A stretch of 64,000 bases of DNA from JAXLXE01 sp046328115. Lineage in GTDB: Bacteria > Chloroflexota > UBA6077 > JACCZL01. The position numbers were made by a program, and so were the translations under genes. The stretch lies in assembly GCA_046328115.1 (NCBI GenBank), contig JAXLXE010000001.1, positions 1,798,001 to 1,862,000 on the forward strand, read 5' to 3'. The notes under the pieces were generated by a model. It made no database searches, was not told the origin of the DNA, and saw only the letters and a program-made list of their open reading frames with translations. Numbering within the stretch: the first letter of the stretch is position 1; each line of letters starts with the position of its first letter. Positions 16,100 to 23,766 of this stretch are shown piece after piece.

Positions 16100-16188
16100 C
16101 GGAGGGGGTGGGATTCGAACCCACGAGGGCTGTTACCCCCTACCCGTTTTCGAGACGGGCCCGATCAACCGTGCTCCGGCACCCCTCC
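16100..16188 (-). tRNA. tRNA-Ser (anticodon CGA)
   Basis: Read on the minus strand: acceptor stem GGAGGGG/CCCCTCC, discriminator G at 16100, anticodon loop CTCGAAA with anticodon CGA (16150-16152), long class II variable arm and T-loop GGTTCGAATCC. CCA is not encoded. Together with the GGA tRNA it reads part of the serine UCN box; GGA covers UCC/UCU and CGA covers UCG. Confidence 0.95.
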
Positions 16189-16221
16189 AACGCGGGTTCA
16201 GCACCCGCCTCGGCACGCCGA

Positions 16222-16230
16222 GTTATAGCA
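16222..16230 (-). promoter_or_regulatory. Extended -10 promoter of tRNA-Ser(CGA)
   Basis: The minus strand reads TGC-TATAAC (16230 to 16222), an extended -10 element with 5 of 6 consensus bases and no clear -35. The start near 16215 would leave a leader of about 27 nt containing short stems before the mature tRNA. Confidence 0.5.
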
Positions 16231-16234
16231 GTCC

Positions 16235-16261
16235 GGCCGGCCGCGAACGACACAGCCGGCC
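16235..16261 (-). terminator. Hairpin after argS
   Basis: GGCCGGC (16235-16241) and GCCGGCC (16255-16261) form a 7-bp GC stem 8 bases past the argS stop. There is no U-tract, so termination efficiency is uncertain. It lies directly upstream of the tRNA-Ser(CGA) -10 element. Confidence 0.35.
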
Positions 16262-16268
16262 GCTTCCG

Positions 16269-17921
16269 CTACATGCGCTCAGGCGCGGAAACGCCGATCA
16301 GGCGGAGCGCGTTCGCCAGTGCGTATCGGCACGCGGCCACAAGCTTCAGGCGCGCCCTGGTGAGTGCCTCATCCTCCGTGACAACCCGACAGTCTCGGTA
16401 GAACGCGTGGAACACGGTGGCCAGCTCCTGCGCGTAGAACGGGAGCTGATGTGGCGCAAGTGCCTCAGCCGCCGTCTCCACCACCTCAGGCAGTTGGAGC
16501 ATCTTCCGGATAAGCGTGAGCTCGGCGGGCGTGACCAGACGGGACACGTCGCCTCCACTCCAATCCAGATCCTCAGCCCGTCGCAAGATGCTGCAGATCC
16601 GGGCGTGTGCGTACTGAACGTAGAACACCGGGTTCTCATCTGACTGCTGGCGCGCGAGGTCCATATCAAAGTTCATCGTGACGTCCGCCGAGCGCGACAC
16701 CAGGAAGAACCGCGCCGCATCGCGACCCACGTCATCCACAAGCTCGCGGACCGTGACGTAGGTCCCGGCCCGCTTCGACATCTTGAGCTCCTGCCCATCT
16801 TTGAACAGCTTCACAAGCTGGTACAGCAGGACGTGCAACCGGTCTGGATCTATCCCGAACGCCCGCGCCACCGACTTCATGCGCGGGACGTGGCCGTGGT
16901 GATCAGCCGCCCAGACATCGATCACACGATCAAAGCCGCGCAACACCAGCTTGTCGTAGTGGTACGCAATATCGGAGGCGAAGTACGTTGGCTGGCCATT
17001 TGACCGCACTAGCACGTTCTCGCGGTTCTCACCAAGCTCGGCCGCGGTGAACCAGGTGGCTCCATCGCGCTCTACCACGTAGCCACCCTCACGCAGCTTC
17101 GCCATCACCTGATCGTACAGACCAGACTGAAAGAGCGACCGCTCTGAGAACCAGCGGTCGAAGCGCACCCCCAGGTCCGCGAGGTCGCGCTCAATCCATT
17201 GCATCACCGCACTTTCAGCCTGAGCACCGACTACCGCGAGAGCCTCCTCCAGTGGCTTGCCGAGGAGCGCAGTGCCGTGAGTAGCGAAAACGTCCTGGGC
17301 GAGCTCAGTGACGTACTCGCCCACGTAGCCGTCCCCGGCATCAATCGGCTCCTGGCCGGCCTGCTCCTGGTAGCGCGCAAACACACTTCTGGCCAGCGCC
17401 GCGGTCTGCGAGCCGGCGTCATTGATGTAGTACTCGCGCTGGACGCTGTACCCAATGAAACTGAGCACATTGGCCAGGGAATCGCCGAGCGCCGCGTTTC
17501 GCGCGGCACCCACGTGCAGTGGCCCCGTGGGGTTCGCGCTGACAAACTCCACCTGCACGCTCGCGCCATTGCCCGCGGCGCTGCCACCGAACCCGTCCGC
17601 CAGGCCCACGATCTCGTTGACTTGCTCCTGGAGCCATTCGTCGCTCAGCGTGAAGTTGATAAAGCCGGGTCCAGCCACTTCCACCGCCGCCACCGAACCG
17701 GGAAGCTCCAGGTGGTGGGTGATGGCCCCGGCAACGCGCTGTGGCGGCATCTGCACAGCCTTCTGCAGGCGCATCGCGGCGTTCGTCGTGTAGTCGCCCA
17801 GCCCCGCCTTAGTGGTGCGCTCAACGACGACCTCGGGAACGTCCACCCTGGGCAGCATGCCACGCTCCATCGCGGTGTGGATGGCAGACGAGACGGCCTG
17901 GGCGAGCGTGGGCTTGATCAT
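16269..17921 (-). CDS. argS: Arginyl-tRNA synthetase
   Basis: A class I synthetase of 550 residues, normal for bacterial ArgRS. The N-terminal Add1 domain (about 1-115) contacts the tRNA D-loop. The Rossmann catalytic core carries SANPTGPLHVGAARNAALGD in which HVGA (136-139) is the HIGH motif, and KMSKR at 380-384 is the KMSKS equivalent. The C-terminal helical DALR-type anticodon domain ends RLIGVSAPERM. The ATG has GGGAG about 12 bases upstream. It is transcribed away from the glycosidase-like genes, with a terminator hairpin (18016-18056) between. Confidence 0.97.
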   Translation of the reverse strand: MIKPTLAQAVSSAIHTAMERGMLPRVDVPEVVVERTTKAGLGDYTTNAAMRLQKAVQMPPQRVAGAITHHLELPGSVAAVEVAGPGFINFTLSDEWLQEQVNEIVGLADGFGGSAAGNGASVQVEFVSANPTGPLHVGAARNAALGDSLANVLSFIGYSVQREYYINDAGSQTAALARSVFARYQEQAGQEPIDAGDGYVGEYVTELAQDVFATHGTALLGKPLEEALAVVGAQAESAVMQWIERDLADLGVRFDRWFSERSLFQSGLYDQVMAKLREGGYVVERDGATWFTAAELGENRENVLVRSNGQPTYFASDIAYHYDKLVLRGFDRVIDVWAADHHGHVPRMKSVARAFGIDPDRLHVLLYQLVKLFKDGQELKMSKRAGTYVTVRELVDDVGRDAARFFLVSRSADVTMNFDMDLARQQSDENPVFYVQYAHARICSILRRAEDLDWSGGDVSRLVTPAELTLIRKMLQLPEVVETAAEALAPHQLPFYAQELATVFHAFYRDCRVVTEDEALTRARLKLVAACRYALANALRLIGVSAPERM

Positions 17922-18015
17922 GATTCAGCAAGCTCCCGTAGTGTGCGCGGTGGGTCGCGTAGTGAGGACCGTGTGCGCCTGGAGAAACGATGAAACGGGC
18001 GGGCCAGTAATCGAA

Positions 18016-18056
18016 GAGGCCCCGCGGCGGAGCGCTGTTCCCCGCCGCGAGGCCTC
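18016..18056 (-). terminator. Strong intrinsic terminator after the glycosidase-like lipoprotein gene
   Basis: Stem arms GAGGCC(C)CGCGGCGG and CCGCCGCG(A)GGCCTC span 18016-18056 with one mismatch and an 11-nt loop, 25 bases after the stop at 18081. On the minus strand TTCGATT follows. The stem is long and GC-rich. Confidence 0.7.
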
Positions 18057-18080
18057 CAGACAGTGCGTGATCGGTAGGGC

Positions 18081-19298
18081 CTAGCGCGGGCGCGCCTTCA
18101 ATGCATTATAGGAGGCCCTGGGCGTTCCGTCTGGGTTGGTGATGGACCAGTAATACTGCTCGTCGCTGGCGCTCCAGGACGGGTCCGGAATGTACAAGAT
18201 GGTCATTGGCCCCATCCAGGCGGCCCAGTTCTGCTTCGCATACTGAAGCGCCTTCACCAGGTACTCGCCCTTTTGCTCCTCCGTAACGCTGTGCCAGCGA
18301 TACGGCGAGTTCGGCCGCGGGTCAGCGGTCCAGCCCATCTCGAGAACGGCAACCTGCTTATCAGTGTCGCCGTTCTGCTCCATGATCTGGCGGAGGTCCT
18401 GTGCATGGCGGAACGAGTAGACGCGTTTGGCATCCGCCGCGCTGGGGTCATTGTTCGTCAACTCGGCAGACTTCGCGACGTCCGCCGGATCCATGTCCGG
18501 CGCGGCCTTGAACCCCGGGGCGTGGACCCCCAGCAGATCGTAATTGCCCTTGAGACCGGCCGCGTACATGTCCTTCAGATACTGGACATCGGAGATCGCC
18601 CGATCGCTCACCTCCGTCGTCGGCGACAACCCAGCCGAGATGACGACGGCATCCTTGTCCAGTTTCTTGATCTCCGTATACGTCACCTTCAGCAGGTCCA
18701 CGTACGCCTTCGCGTCCGGCTTCGCGTTTCCCCACTCCCGCGAGAGGTTGGGCTCGTTCCAGACCTCGTAGGCCTGGATCTTGCCGCGGTACCGCTCTGC
18801 CAGCGACTGCACAAAGTCCTTCCAGTCCTCCGTCTTGTCCGGCGGACCAACGGCCGGGAAGATCTTGTCACGTCGGGCCCAGTCAGGCTGGTTGTCGATC
18901 CGCGCGATGAGGCCCAGGCCCGCGGCGTTGACCGCGGTGACGATCCGGTCCGGCTCGTTCCACTCAAAGGCGTTCTTGCGGGTCTTCTCGATGTTGCGCC
19001 ACTCGAATCGCTGCTTCACCCAGGTGAACCCGGCGTCCTTTGCTAGCTTTAGATCCCGGGCTGTGGTGGCCTCATTACCCCACAGGAAGACATGAACACC
19101 GGCGGAGGCAGGCGCTGACTTGCCGTTCGTGAAGATCTTCGCCTCAGCGGCGGGGCTGGGGATCGGCGGCACGGTCGCCGCCGTGCTCGCCCGCGGCGTG
19201 GCCGTCGGGCGGGGTGCGCTCGGTTGCCGTGCTGGCGCACTACAGGCGGCGGTCAGCACCGCGACGGCAAGACAGAAGACGGGGACCAGTTGGCGCAA
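18081..19298 (-). CDS. Secreted lipoprotein with glycoside-hydrolase-like TIM barrel
   Basis: A 405-residue exported protein. TTG 19298 is chosen because AGGAGG (19305-19310) lies 6 bases before it and the product then starts directly with a lipoprotein signal peptide ending LTAAC (Cys19); ATG 19322 would put the Shine-Dalgarno inside the gene. After a Thr/Pro-rich linker comes a (beta/alpha)8-like domain with VWNEPN (acid/base candidate Glu182) and VLEMGWT (nucleophile candidate Glu320), the layout of clan GH-A enzymes such as GH39/GH42-like families. Substrate is unknown. The C-terminal domain is paralogous to the upstream gene, and both are probably one transcript. Confidence 0.8.
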   Translation of the reverse strand: MRQLVPVFCLAVAVLTAACSAPARQPSAPRPTATPRASTAATVPPIPSPAAEAKIFTNGKSAPASAGVHVFLWGNEATTARDLKLAKDAGFTWVKQRFEWRNIEKTRKNAFEWNEPDRIVTAVNAAGLGLIARIDNQPDWARRDKIFPAVGPPDKTEDWKDFVQSLAERYRGKIQAYEVWNEPNLSREWGNAKPDAKAYVDLLKVTYTEIKKLDKDAVVISAGLSPTTEVSDRAISDVQYLKDMYAAGLKGNYDLLGVHAPGFKAAPDMDPADVAKSAELTNNDPSAADAKRVYSFRHAQDLRQIMEQNGDTDKQVAVLEMGWTADPRPNSPYRWHSVTEEQKGEYLVKALQYAKQNWAAWMGPMTILYIPDPSWSASDEQYYWSITNPDGTPRASYNALKARPR

Positions 19299-19386
19299 TG
19301 GGCTCCTCCTACGTGGTTGCAAACAGACGGTTCACGTGCGTCAGCCAGGGCGCACCGGCGAAGGCGTGGCCTCCGCGGCGCCGACA

Positions 19387-21411
19387 CTATGGCAGCGCAC
19401 CCTCCTTGCGGGCCTTCAGCAGTCGATCGTACGCCGGCCGATTGCGTCCATCGGGGAAGGCGATGGACCACCAGTACTCTTCACGTTGCTCCGTCCACCC
19501 GGGGTCTGGCAGATTCCAGAGGGTCATGACGCCAATCCAGGGTGCCCAGTTCTTGTTTGCCCACTGGTACGCCCCCACCAGGTAGTCCGCCTTGGTGTCC
19601 TCGGACACCCGGAACCACCCATAGTCGGGGTGCACCGGGTCGCTGGTCCAGCCAAACTCGAGCAGCCAGATCTGCTTATCTGAATCACCGTTTCGTTCCA
19701 TCACCTTGCGCAGGTCTTCGATCCGGCGGAAGGTGAACACTCGACAGCCACTGTGCTTCGACGCTGACTCCTCGGGCGAGGCCGAGGGCGGCTTATCGTA
19801 GCCTGCGCCGTGCGCGCCAAGCACGTCGAAGTACTGCTTGGCGCCCGCGTCGTACATCCACTGGGTGTACACGTCGTCGGGGCGCGCCTGGTTGTTGTCC
19901 GTACACGTCGGAGACAGGCCAGCCGTGATGACGATCACATTTGGATCCGCAGACTTGGCGGCTTGATACGCAAGGCGCAAGAGGCGGACGTAGTCGCCGG
20001 CCTGCTGCTGGTTGATAACCTGGTCACCCCATTCGCGGTCCAGGTTGGGCTCGTTCCAGATCTCAATGGCGTGGATGGTGCCAATTCGAGAGTTGCTGGA
20101 ATACCGCTCCACCAGCTTGCCCACAAAGTTCGCGTAGTCCTCGTAGCGATCTGGCGGTCCATTGTGGGACTTCGCGCCCCTGGCCCAGTCAGGTTGGAAA
20201 TCGAGGCGGGCAATGATCTTGACGCCCGCGTCCTTGGACGCCCGCACAACCCGATCGGACTCGTCGAAGTTCATCTCTCCGCGCTTGGGTTCTATCTCCC
20301 GCCACTGGAAGAGCGTCTTCTGCCAGCCGAAACCAGCATCCACCACCTTTTTCAGGTCGCGGCCGGTTGTATCTGGGGCACCCCACACGAACACGTTCAT
20401 CCCGTACTCGGGGCTCTTCACCCGCCCCGCGCCTGAGGAACGCGAGCCACCGGACGAGCTAGACGCCGGCTGCGGGGTCGCCGTTGGCCGGGGCTCCGCG
20501 GCCGGCGGAGCGCTCTGCGAGCTCGGCGGCGGGCTGCTGGCCTGGGAAGATGCGCTCTGCCCGAACTCCGAGGGCGACTGCTTCTCAAACGCCTGCTTCA
20601 AGTTGCTGTTTGGCGGCGAGCCCGACTTCGCCAACCCGTCTCCGGCGCCGGAGTTGTAGACGCGGAACAGCGGGCTCCCAGATGCCTGGCTCGCCAGGTC
20701 CGCCGGCACGTTCTGGCCCGTCATCAGCGACTTCAGGTAGTCCGCTAGCAGCAGCCCCTGGGTGCACTTGCATTTGTCGTCGTAGTGCATGATCCCGCGC
20801 TGGAAGCGCTGATAGACGAAGTCGAAATTGTTTGGATCCTTCTCTGGCTTGGATGTCGGCGCGCCCCAGATCTCCAGATTGATCAGCGGGAGCAGGCTGG
20901 CAGAACCCTCACCGTTCGGGAATGCCACGTCATAGGTCACGGTGTTTGAGAACGTCTTGAAGAAGTTGACGGGCTTGCCTTCCCACACGTCCGGCGCCAT
21001 CCGCTTGGTGAACTCCACCACCTTATCCGCCTGATCCGGTGGCGGCGTCTCGCGGATAACCGACGGATCCGGCGCCGGGAATGTGGAGCCATTCATCGTG
21101 GTGTAAGGCAGGTACTCGCGATCGAGCAGATTGATCGTCTGCACGCCGCGATTGCAGACCTGCATCACGGTGCGCTGGAAGAACTGGACGGTACAGCCCT
21201 GCAGCACCGCCTCGCGTGACGTGGGATACCCGAAGGTCTTCAGGCCGCCGCGCTTCTGGAAATAATCCCAGAACTTGTCATTGGCCACGCCGTAGCCCGT
21301 CTCGGCGAAATACCGAGAACCGCTTTGTTGCGCACGCTCCGTGGCCGATGCACTCGGCACGGCCCCGGTGAGCAGGATGGCAAGGAGAAGTTGAACCCAG
21401 CGGGCTCGCAT
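19387..21411 (-). CDS. Secreted two-domain glycoside-hydrolase-like protein
   Basis: A 674-residue protein starting at ATG 21411 with a classic signal peptide (RARWVQLLLAILLTGAVPSASA) and GGAGGG about 11 bases upstream. Residues about 30-240 form a domain opening with YFAETGYGVANDKFWDYF and FGYPTS, an LGFP-like repeat style common in exported Chloroflexota proteins. A Ser/Pro-rich linker (about 290-335) leads to a clan GH-A-like barrel with IWNEPN (Glu454) and LLEFGWT (Glu585). It is paralogous to the downstream lipoprotein, 88 bases away. A role in binding and trimming an envelope or environmental polysaccharide is inferred. The frame is open upstream to 21723 but lacks a signal there. Confidence 0.78.
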   Translation of the reverse strand: MRARWVQLLLAILLTGAVPSASATERAQQSGSRYFAETGYGVANDKFWDYFQKRGGLKTFGYPTSREAVLQGCTVQFFQRTVMQVCNRGVQTINLLDREYLPYTTMNGSTFPAPDPSVIRETPPPDQADKVVEFTKRMAPDVWEGKPVNFFKTFSNTVTYDVAFPNGEGSASLLPLINLEIWGAPTSKPEKDPNNFDFVYQRFQRGIMHYDDKCKCTQGLLLADYLKSLMTGQNVPADLASQASGSPLFRVYNSGAGDGLAKSGSPPNSNLKQAFEKQSPSEFGQSASSQASSPPPSSQSAPPAAEPRPTATPQPASSSSGGSRSSGAGRVKSPEYGMNVFVWGAPDTTGRDLKKVVDAGFGWQKTLFQWREIEPKRGEMNFDESDRVVRASKDAGVKIIARLDFQPDWARGAKSHNGPPDRYEDYANFVGKLVERYSSNSRIGTIHAIEIWNEPNLDREWGDQVINQQQAGDYVRLLRLAYQAAKSADPNVIVITAGLSPTCTDNNQARPDDVYTQWMYDAGAKQYFDVLGAHGAGYDKPPSASPEESASKHSGCRVFTFRRIEDLRKVMERNGDSDKQIWLLEFGWTSDPVHPDYGWFRVSEDTKADYLVGAYQWANKNWAPWIGVMTLWNLPDPGWTEQREEYWWSIAFPDGRNRPAYDRLLKARKEGALP

Positions 21412-21481
21412 ACGGCGGGTAGCCCTCCGTCGTTGGCGCCGCGCTCGCGTAACCGAACGCGACGGGCGCGACCAGGGCGGG

Positions 21482-21511
21482 ATTATCCGGTATGGTCTTT
21501 CGGCGTCACAA
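21482..21511 (-). promoter_or_regulatory. Promoter of the glycosidase-like pair
   Basis: On the minus strand TTGTGA (21511-21506) and GATAAT (21487-21482) are 18 bp apart. The start near 21475 leaves a leader of about 64 nt before ATG 21411. It faces away from the greA promoter 29 bp further along. Confidence 0.55.
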
Positions 21512-21539
21512 GGTATTCGTGGCGCGAGTCGCCGCATTC

Positions 21540-21568
21540 TTGACAGTGCCCGTGGCCGCGTCGATAAT
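21540..21568 (+). promoter_or_regulatory. Near-consensus sigma70 promoter of greA-lysS-serS
   Basis: TTGACA (21540-21545) is a perfect -35, GATAAT (21563-21568) matches 5 of 6 bases of the -10, and the spacer is exactly 17 bp. This is the best promoter in the window. Transcription should begin near 21575, leaving a leader of about 147 nt that opens with a strong hairpin. Confidence 0.8.
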
Positions 21569-21580
21569 TTCCGCCACGTG

Positions 21581-21606
21581 GTGACTGAGGGCATGCCTTC
21601 GGTCAC
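21581..21606 (+). promoter_or_regulatory. Leader hairpin of greA, possible attenuator
   Basis: GTGACTGAGGGC (21581-21592) can pair along its full length with GCCTTCGGTCAC (21595-21606), allowing two G-U pairs. The hairpin starts about 6 nt after the predicted start site and is followed by CTGTGTGTTTTC, a U-rich stretch. This resembles an early intrinsic terminator in the greA leader. The rest of the 310-bp intergenic region (21412-21721) holds the two divergent promoters and no other convincing ORF. Confidence 0.55.
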
Positions 21607-21721
21607 CTGTGTGTTTTCACGAATTGTCAGGGCCCGACCCCAGTCACGATTGCTTCGCGTTGGGGCCGCCACCAAGCCGGCCGCGACCGAAGAGTCGCCT
21701 AGGGAAGGACGGAGCTGAGTC

Positions 21722-22189
21722 ATGCCGGATCGCGGGGTCTACCTCACCCGTGACGGATTCGCACGGTTCGAACAGGAGCTAGAGCATCTCCGGACGGTCA
21801 AGCGCATGGAGGTGTCCGAACGCCTGCGCAAGGCCAAGGATGGCGCCGACACCATCGACAATGCCGAGTATGACGAGGCCAAGAGCGAGCAGAGCTTCGT
21901 TGAAGGCCGCATCCAGGAGCTTGAAGGCCTCCTGGCGGCCGCCAAGATCATCGGCGAGGGTCCGCACCCTGACGTGGTGGCGCTGGGTTCCGTCGTAGTC
22001 GTGCGCGACGACGACAACGAGGAGGAGCGCTACACCATCGTGGGCTCCGTCGAGGCTGATCCACGGCACGGGCTGATCTCCAATGAGTCCCCCATGGGCC
22101 GCGCGCTGATTGGCAAGCGTAAGGGCGAGCAGGCATCCGTGGACGCCCCAGGCGGTAGCTTCACGCTGACGGTGATGGAGGTCTCCTGA
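21722..22189 (+). CDS. greA: Transcript cleavage factor GreA
   Basis: A 155-residue Gre factor that enters the RNA polymerase secondary channel and stimulates cleavage of backtracked RNA. The N-terminal antiparallel coiled coil (about 10-75) carries the tip acidic pair in GADTIDNAEYDEAK, where Asp and Glu coordinate the catalytic magnesium; GRIQELEGLL follows. The C-terminal FKBP-like domain ends with SPMGRALIGKRKGE, family-typical. The start has GGAGC about 8 bases upstream. lysS begins 2 bases after its stop. Confidence 0.95.
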   Translation: MPDRGVYLTRDGFARFEQELEHLRTVKRMEVSERLRKAKDGADTIDNAEYDEAKSEQSFVEGRIQELEGLLAAAKIIGEGPHPDVVALGSVVVVRDDDNEEERYTIVGSVEADPRHGLISNESPMGRALIGKRKGEQASVDAPGGSFTLTVMEVS

Positions 22190-22191
22190 CG

Positions 22192-23691
22192 TTGGCCGAG
22201 GCCGACGAATCGGAGGGCTCACCGGAGCTCGTCGACGACCGACTCATCGCCAACCGGAGAGAGAAAGCTGACCGGCTGCGAGCGGCCGGCATCGATCCGT
22301 ATCCGGCCCGGTTCGAGCGAGACAGCATGGCCGCTGACGTCGTGGCGAGCTACCGCGACGACGATCCACGAACCGTTCGCATCGGTGGGCGCGTCGTGGG
22401 CGGGATCCGTCGGATGGGGCGGTCCACGTTCATGCACCTGCTCGACGGCAGCGGCCGTGTCCAGGCCTACTTCAAGCGTGACGTCCTCGGTCCAGACCAG
22501 TACGAGTTACTTGACACCGTGGATGTCGGTGACTTCATCGGCGTCGCGGGCTCGCCGTTCCGGACGCGGTCTGGGGAGGTCACCGTTGAGGCGACCGAAT
22601 TCGCCATGCTGTCCAAGTCGCTACGGCCGCTGCCCGAGAAGTGGCATGGACTACAGGACGTGGAGAAGAGGTACCGGCAGCGCTACCTGGATCTGATCTC
22701 CAATCCGGAAGTGGCCCAGCTCTTCCGGATCCGCAGCAAGATCGTTCACGAAGTACGCGGCTTCCTGGTGGGGCAGGACTTCATCGAGGTGGAGACCCCG
22801 GTACTGCAGTCCGTGCCCGGCGGCGGCGCCGCGCGCCCGTTCGAAACGCACTCCAATGCGCTGGACCGCACGCTGAGCCTGCGGATCGCGCTGGAGCTCT
22901 ACCTGAAGCGGTGCATCATCGGCGGTCTGGAGCGAGTCTTCGAGATCGGCCGGATCTTCCGTAATGAGGGCGTGTCCCACAAACACAACCCTGAATTCAC
23001 GATGCTCGAGGCCTATCAATCATTCGCGGACTACGAGACCATCATGCAGCTCACCGAGAATATGGTCTCCGCCGTTGCCATCTCGGTCAACGGATCGCCA
23101 CGGATCGTCACCAGGGGCCAGGAGGTCGATCTCTCGCCACCATGGCGCCGCCGACGCCTGCGCGATGCCATCTACGAGGAATCCGGCGTGGACTACGACG
23201 AGCACCCGGACCTGGCATCGCTGGCCGCGGCCTCCGAGACGGCCGGCCTCAAGGTCGCACCCAGTTGGGGCCGCGGCAAGATCATCGATGAGCTGCTCAC
23301 CATGTTCGTCGAGCCCAAACTCATCGATCCCGTATTTCTCACCGACTACCCGGTTGAGCTCTCACCCCTGGCCAAGCGACGGACCGATCGGACAGACGTG
23401 GTTGAACGATTCGAGGCGTTCTGCGGCGGATTCGAGCTGGCAAACGCGTTTTCCGAGCTGAACGACCCGGTCGATCAGCGCGAACGGTTCCTGGAGCAGG
23501 TACGCCTCAAGCAGGCCGGTGACACCGAGGCCCAGGCGTTCGACGCCGAGTTCCTGGAGGCGCTGGAGCACGGCATGCCGCCTACCGGCGGCATCGGAAT
23601 GGGCATTGACCGCCTGACCATGCTCCTGACGGGAAACGAGAACATCCGAGACGTTATCCTCTTCCCGCAGCTCCGGACCATCCAGGAGTAG
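22192..23691 (+). CDS. lysS: Lysyl-tRNA synthetase, class II
   Basis: A 499-residue class IIb synthetase. An N-terminal OB-fold anticodon-binding domain (about 55-165; GGRVVGGIRRMGRSTF, then LRPLPEKWHG) precedes the catalytic core with motif 2 (RIFRNEGVSHKHNPEFTMLE) and motif 3 (GIGMGIDRLTMLLTG), plus the LysRS marker SPLAKR. TTG 22192 follows GGAGG in the greA tail and gives the usual acidic N-terminus before LIANRREKADRLR. It is co-transcribed with greA. Confidence 0.96.
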   Translation: MAEADESEGSPELVDDRLIANRREKADRLRAAGIDPYPARFERDSMAADVVASYRDDDPRTVRIGGRVVGGIRRMGRSTFMHLLDGSGRVQAYFKRDVLGPDQYELLDTVDVGDFIGVAGSPFRTRSGEVTVEATEFAMLSKSLRPLPEKWHGLQDVEKRYRQRYLDLISNPEVAQLFRIRSKIVHEVRGFLVGQDFIEVETPVLQSVPGGGAARPFETHSNALDRTLSLRIALELYLKRCIIGGLERVFEIGRIFRNEGVSHKHNPEFTMLEAYQSFADYETIMQLTENMVSAVAISVNGSPRIVTRGQEVDLSPPWRRRRLRDAIYEESGVDYDEHPDLASLAAASETAGLKVAPSWGRGKIIDELLTMFVEPKLIDPVFLTDYPVELSPLAKRRTDRTDVVERFEAFCGGFELANAFSELNDPVDQRERFLEQVRLKQAGDTEAQAFDAEFLEALEHGMPPTGGIGMGIDRLTMLLTGNENIRDVILFPQLRTIQE

Positions 23692-23714
23692 CAGCTTCGC
23701 CGAGCGCCTGAGCT

Positions 23715-23753
23715 CAGACTCCCAGTTCAGACTCCCAGTTCAGACTCCCAGTA
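23715..23753 (+). repeat. Three 13-bp tandem repeats in the lysS-serS gap
   Basis: CAGACTCCCAGTT occurs at 23715-23727 and 23728-23740, and again at 23741-23753 with a final A. The array ends exactly where the serS Shine-Dalgarno AAGGA (23753-23757) begins. The unit is not self-complementary. It looks like recent slippage, or an RNA/DNA-binding array in the serS leader. Confidence 0.9.
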
Positions 23754-23766
23754 AGGATCACGCGTC

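Noticed and set aside
21575..21721. T-box or lysine riboswitch in the greA-lysS leader
   Set aside because: No T-box sequence or specifier-loop layout; the leader precedes greA and shows only one simple hairpin.
23715..23753. CRISPR array
   Set aside because: Three direct 13-bp units without spacers and no cas genes.
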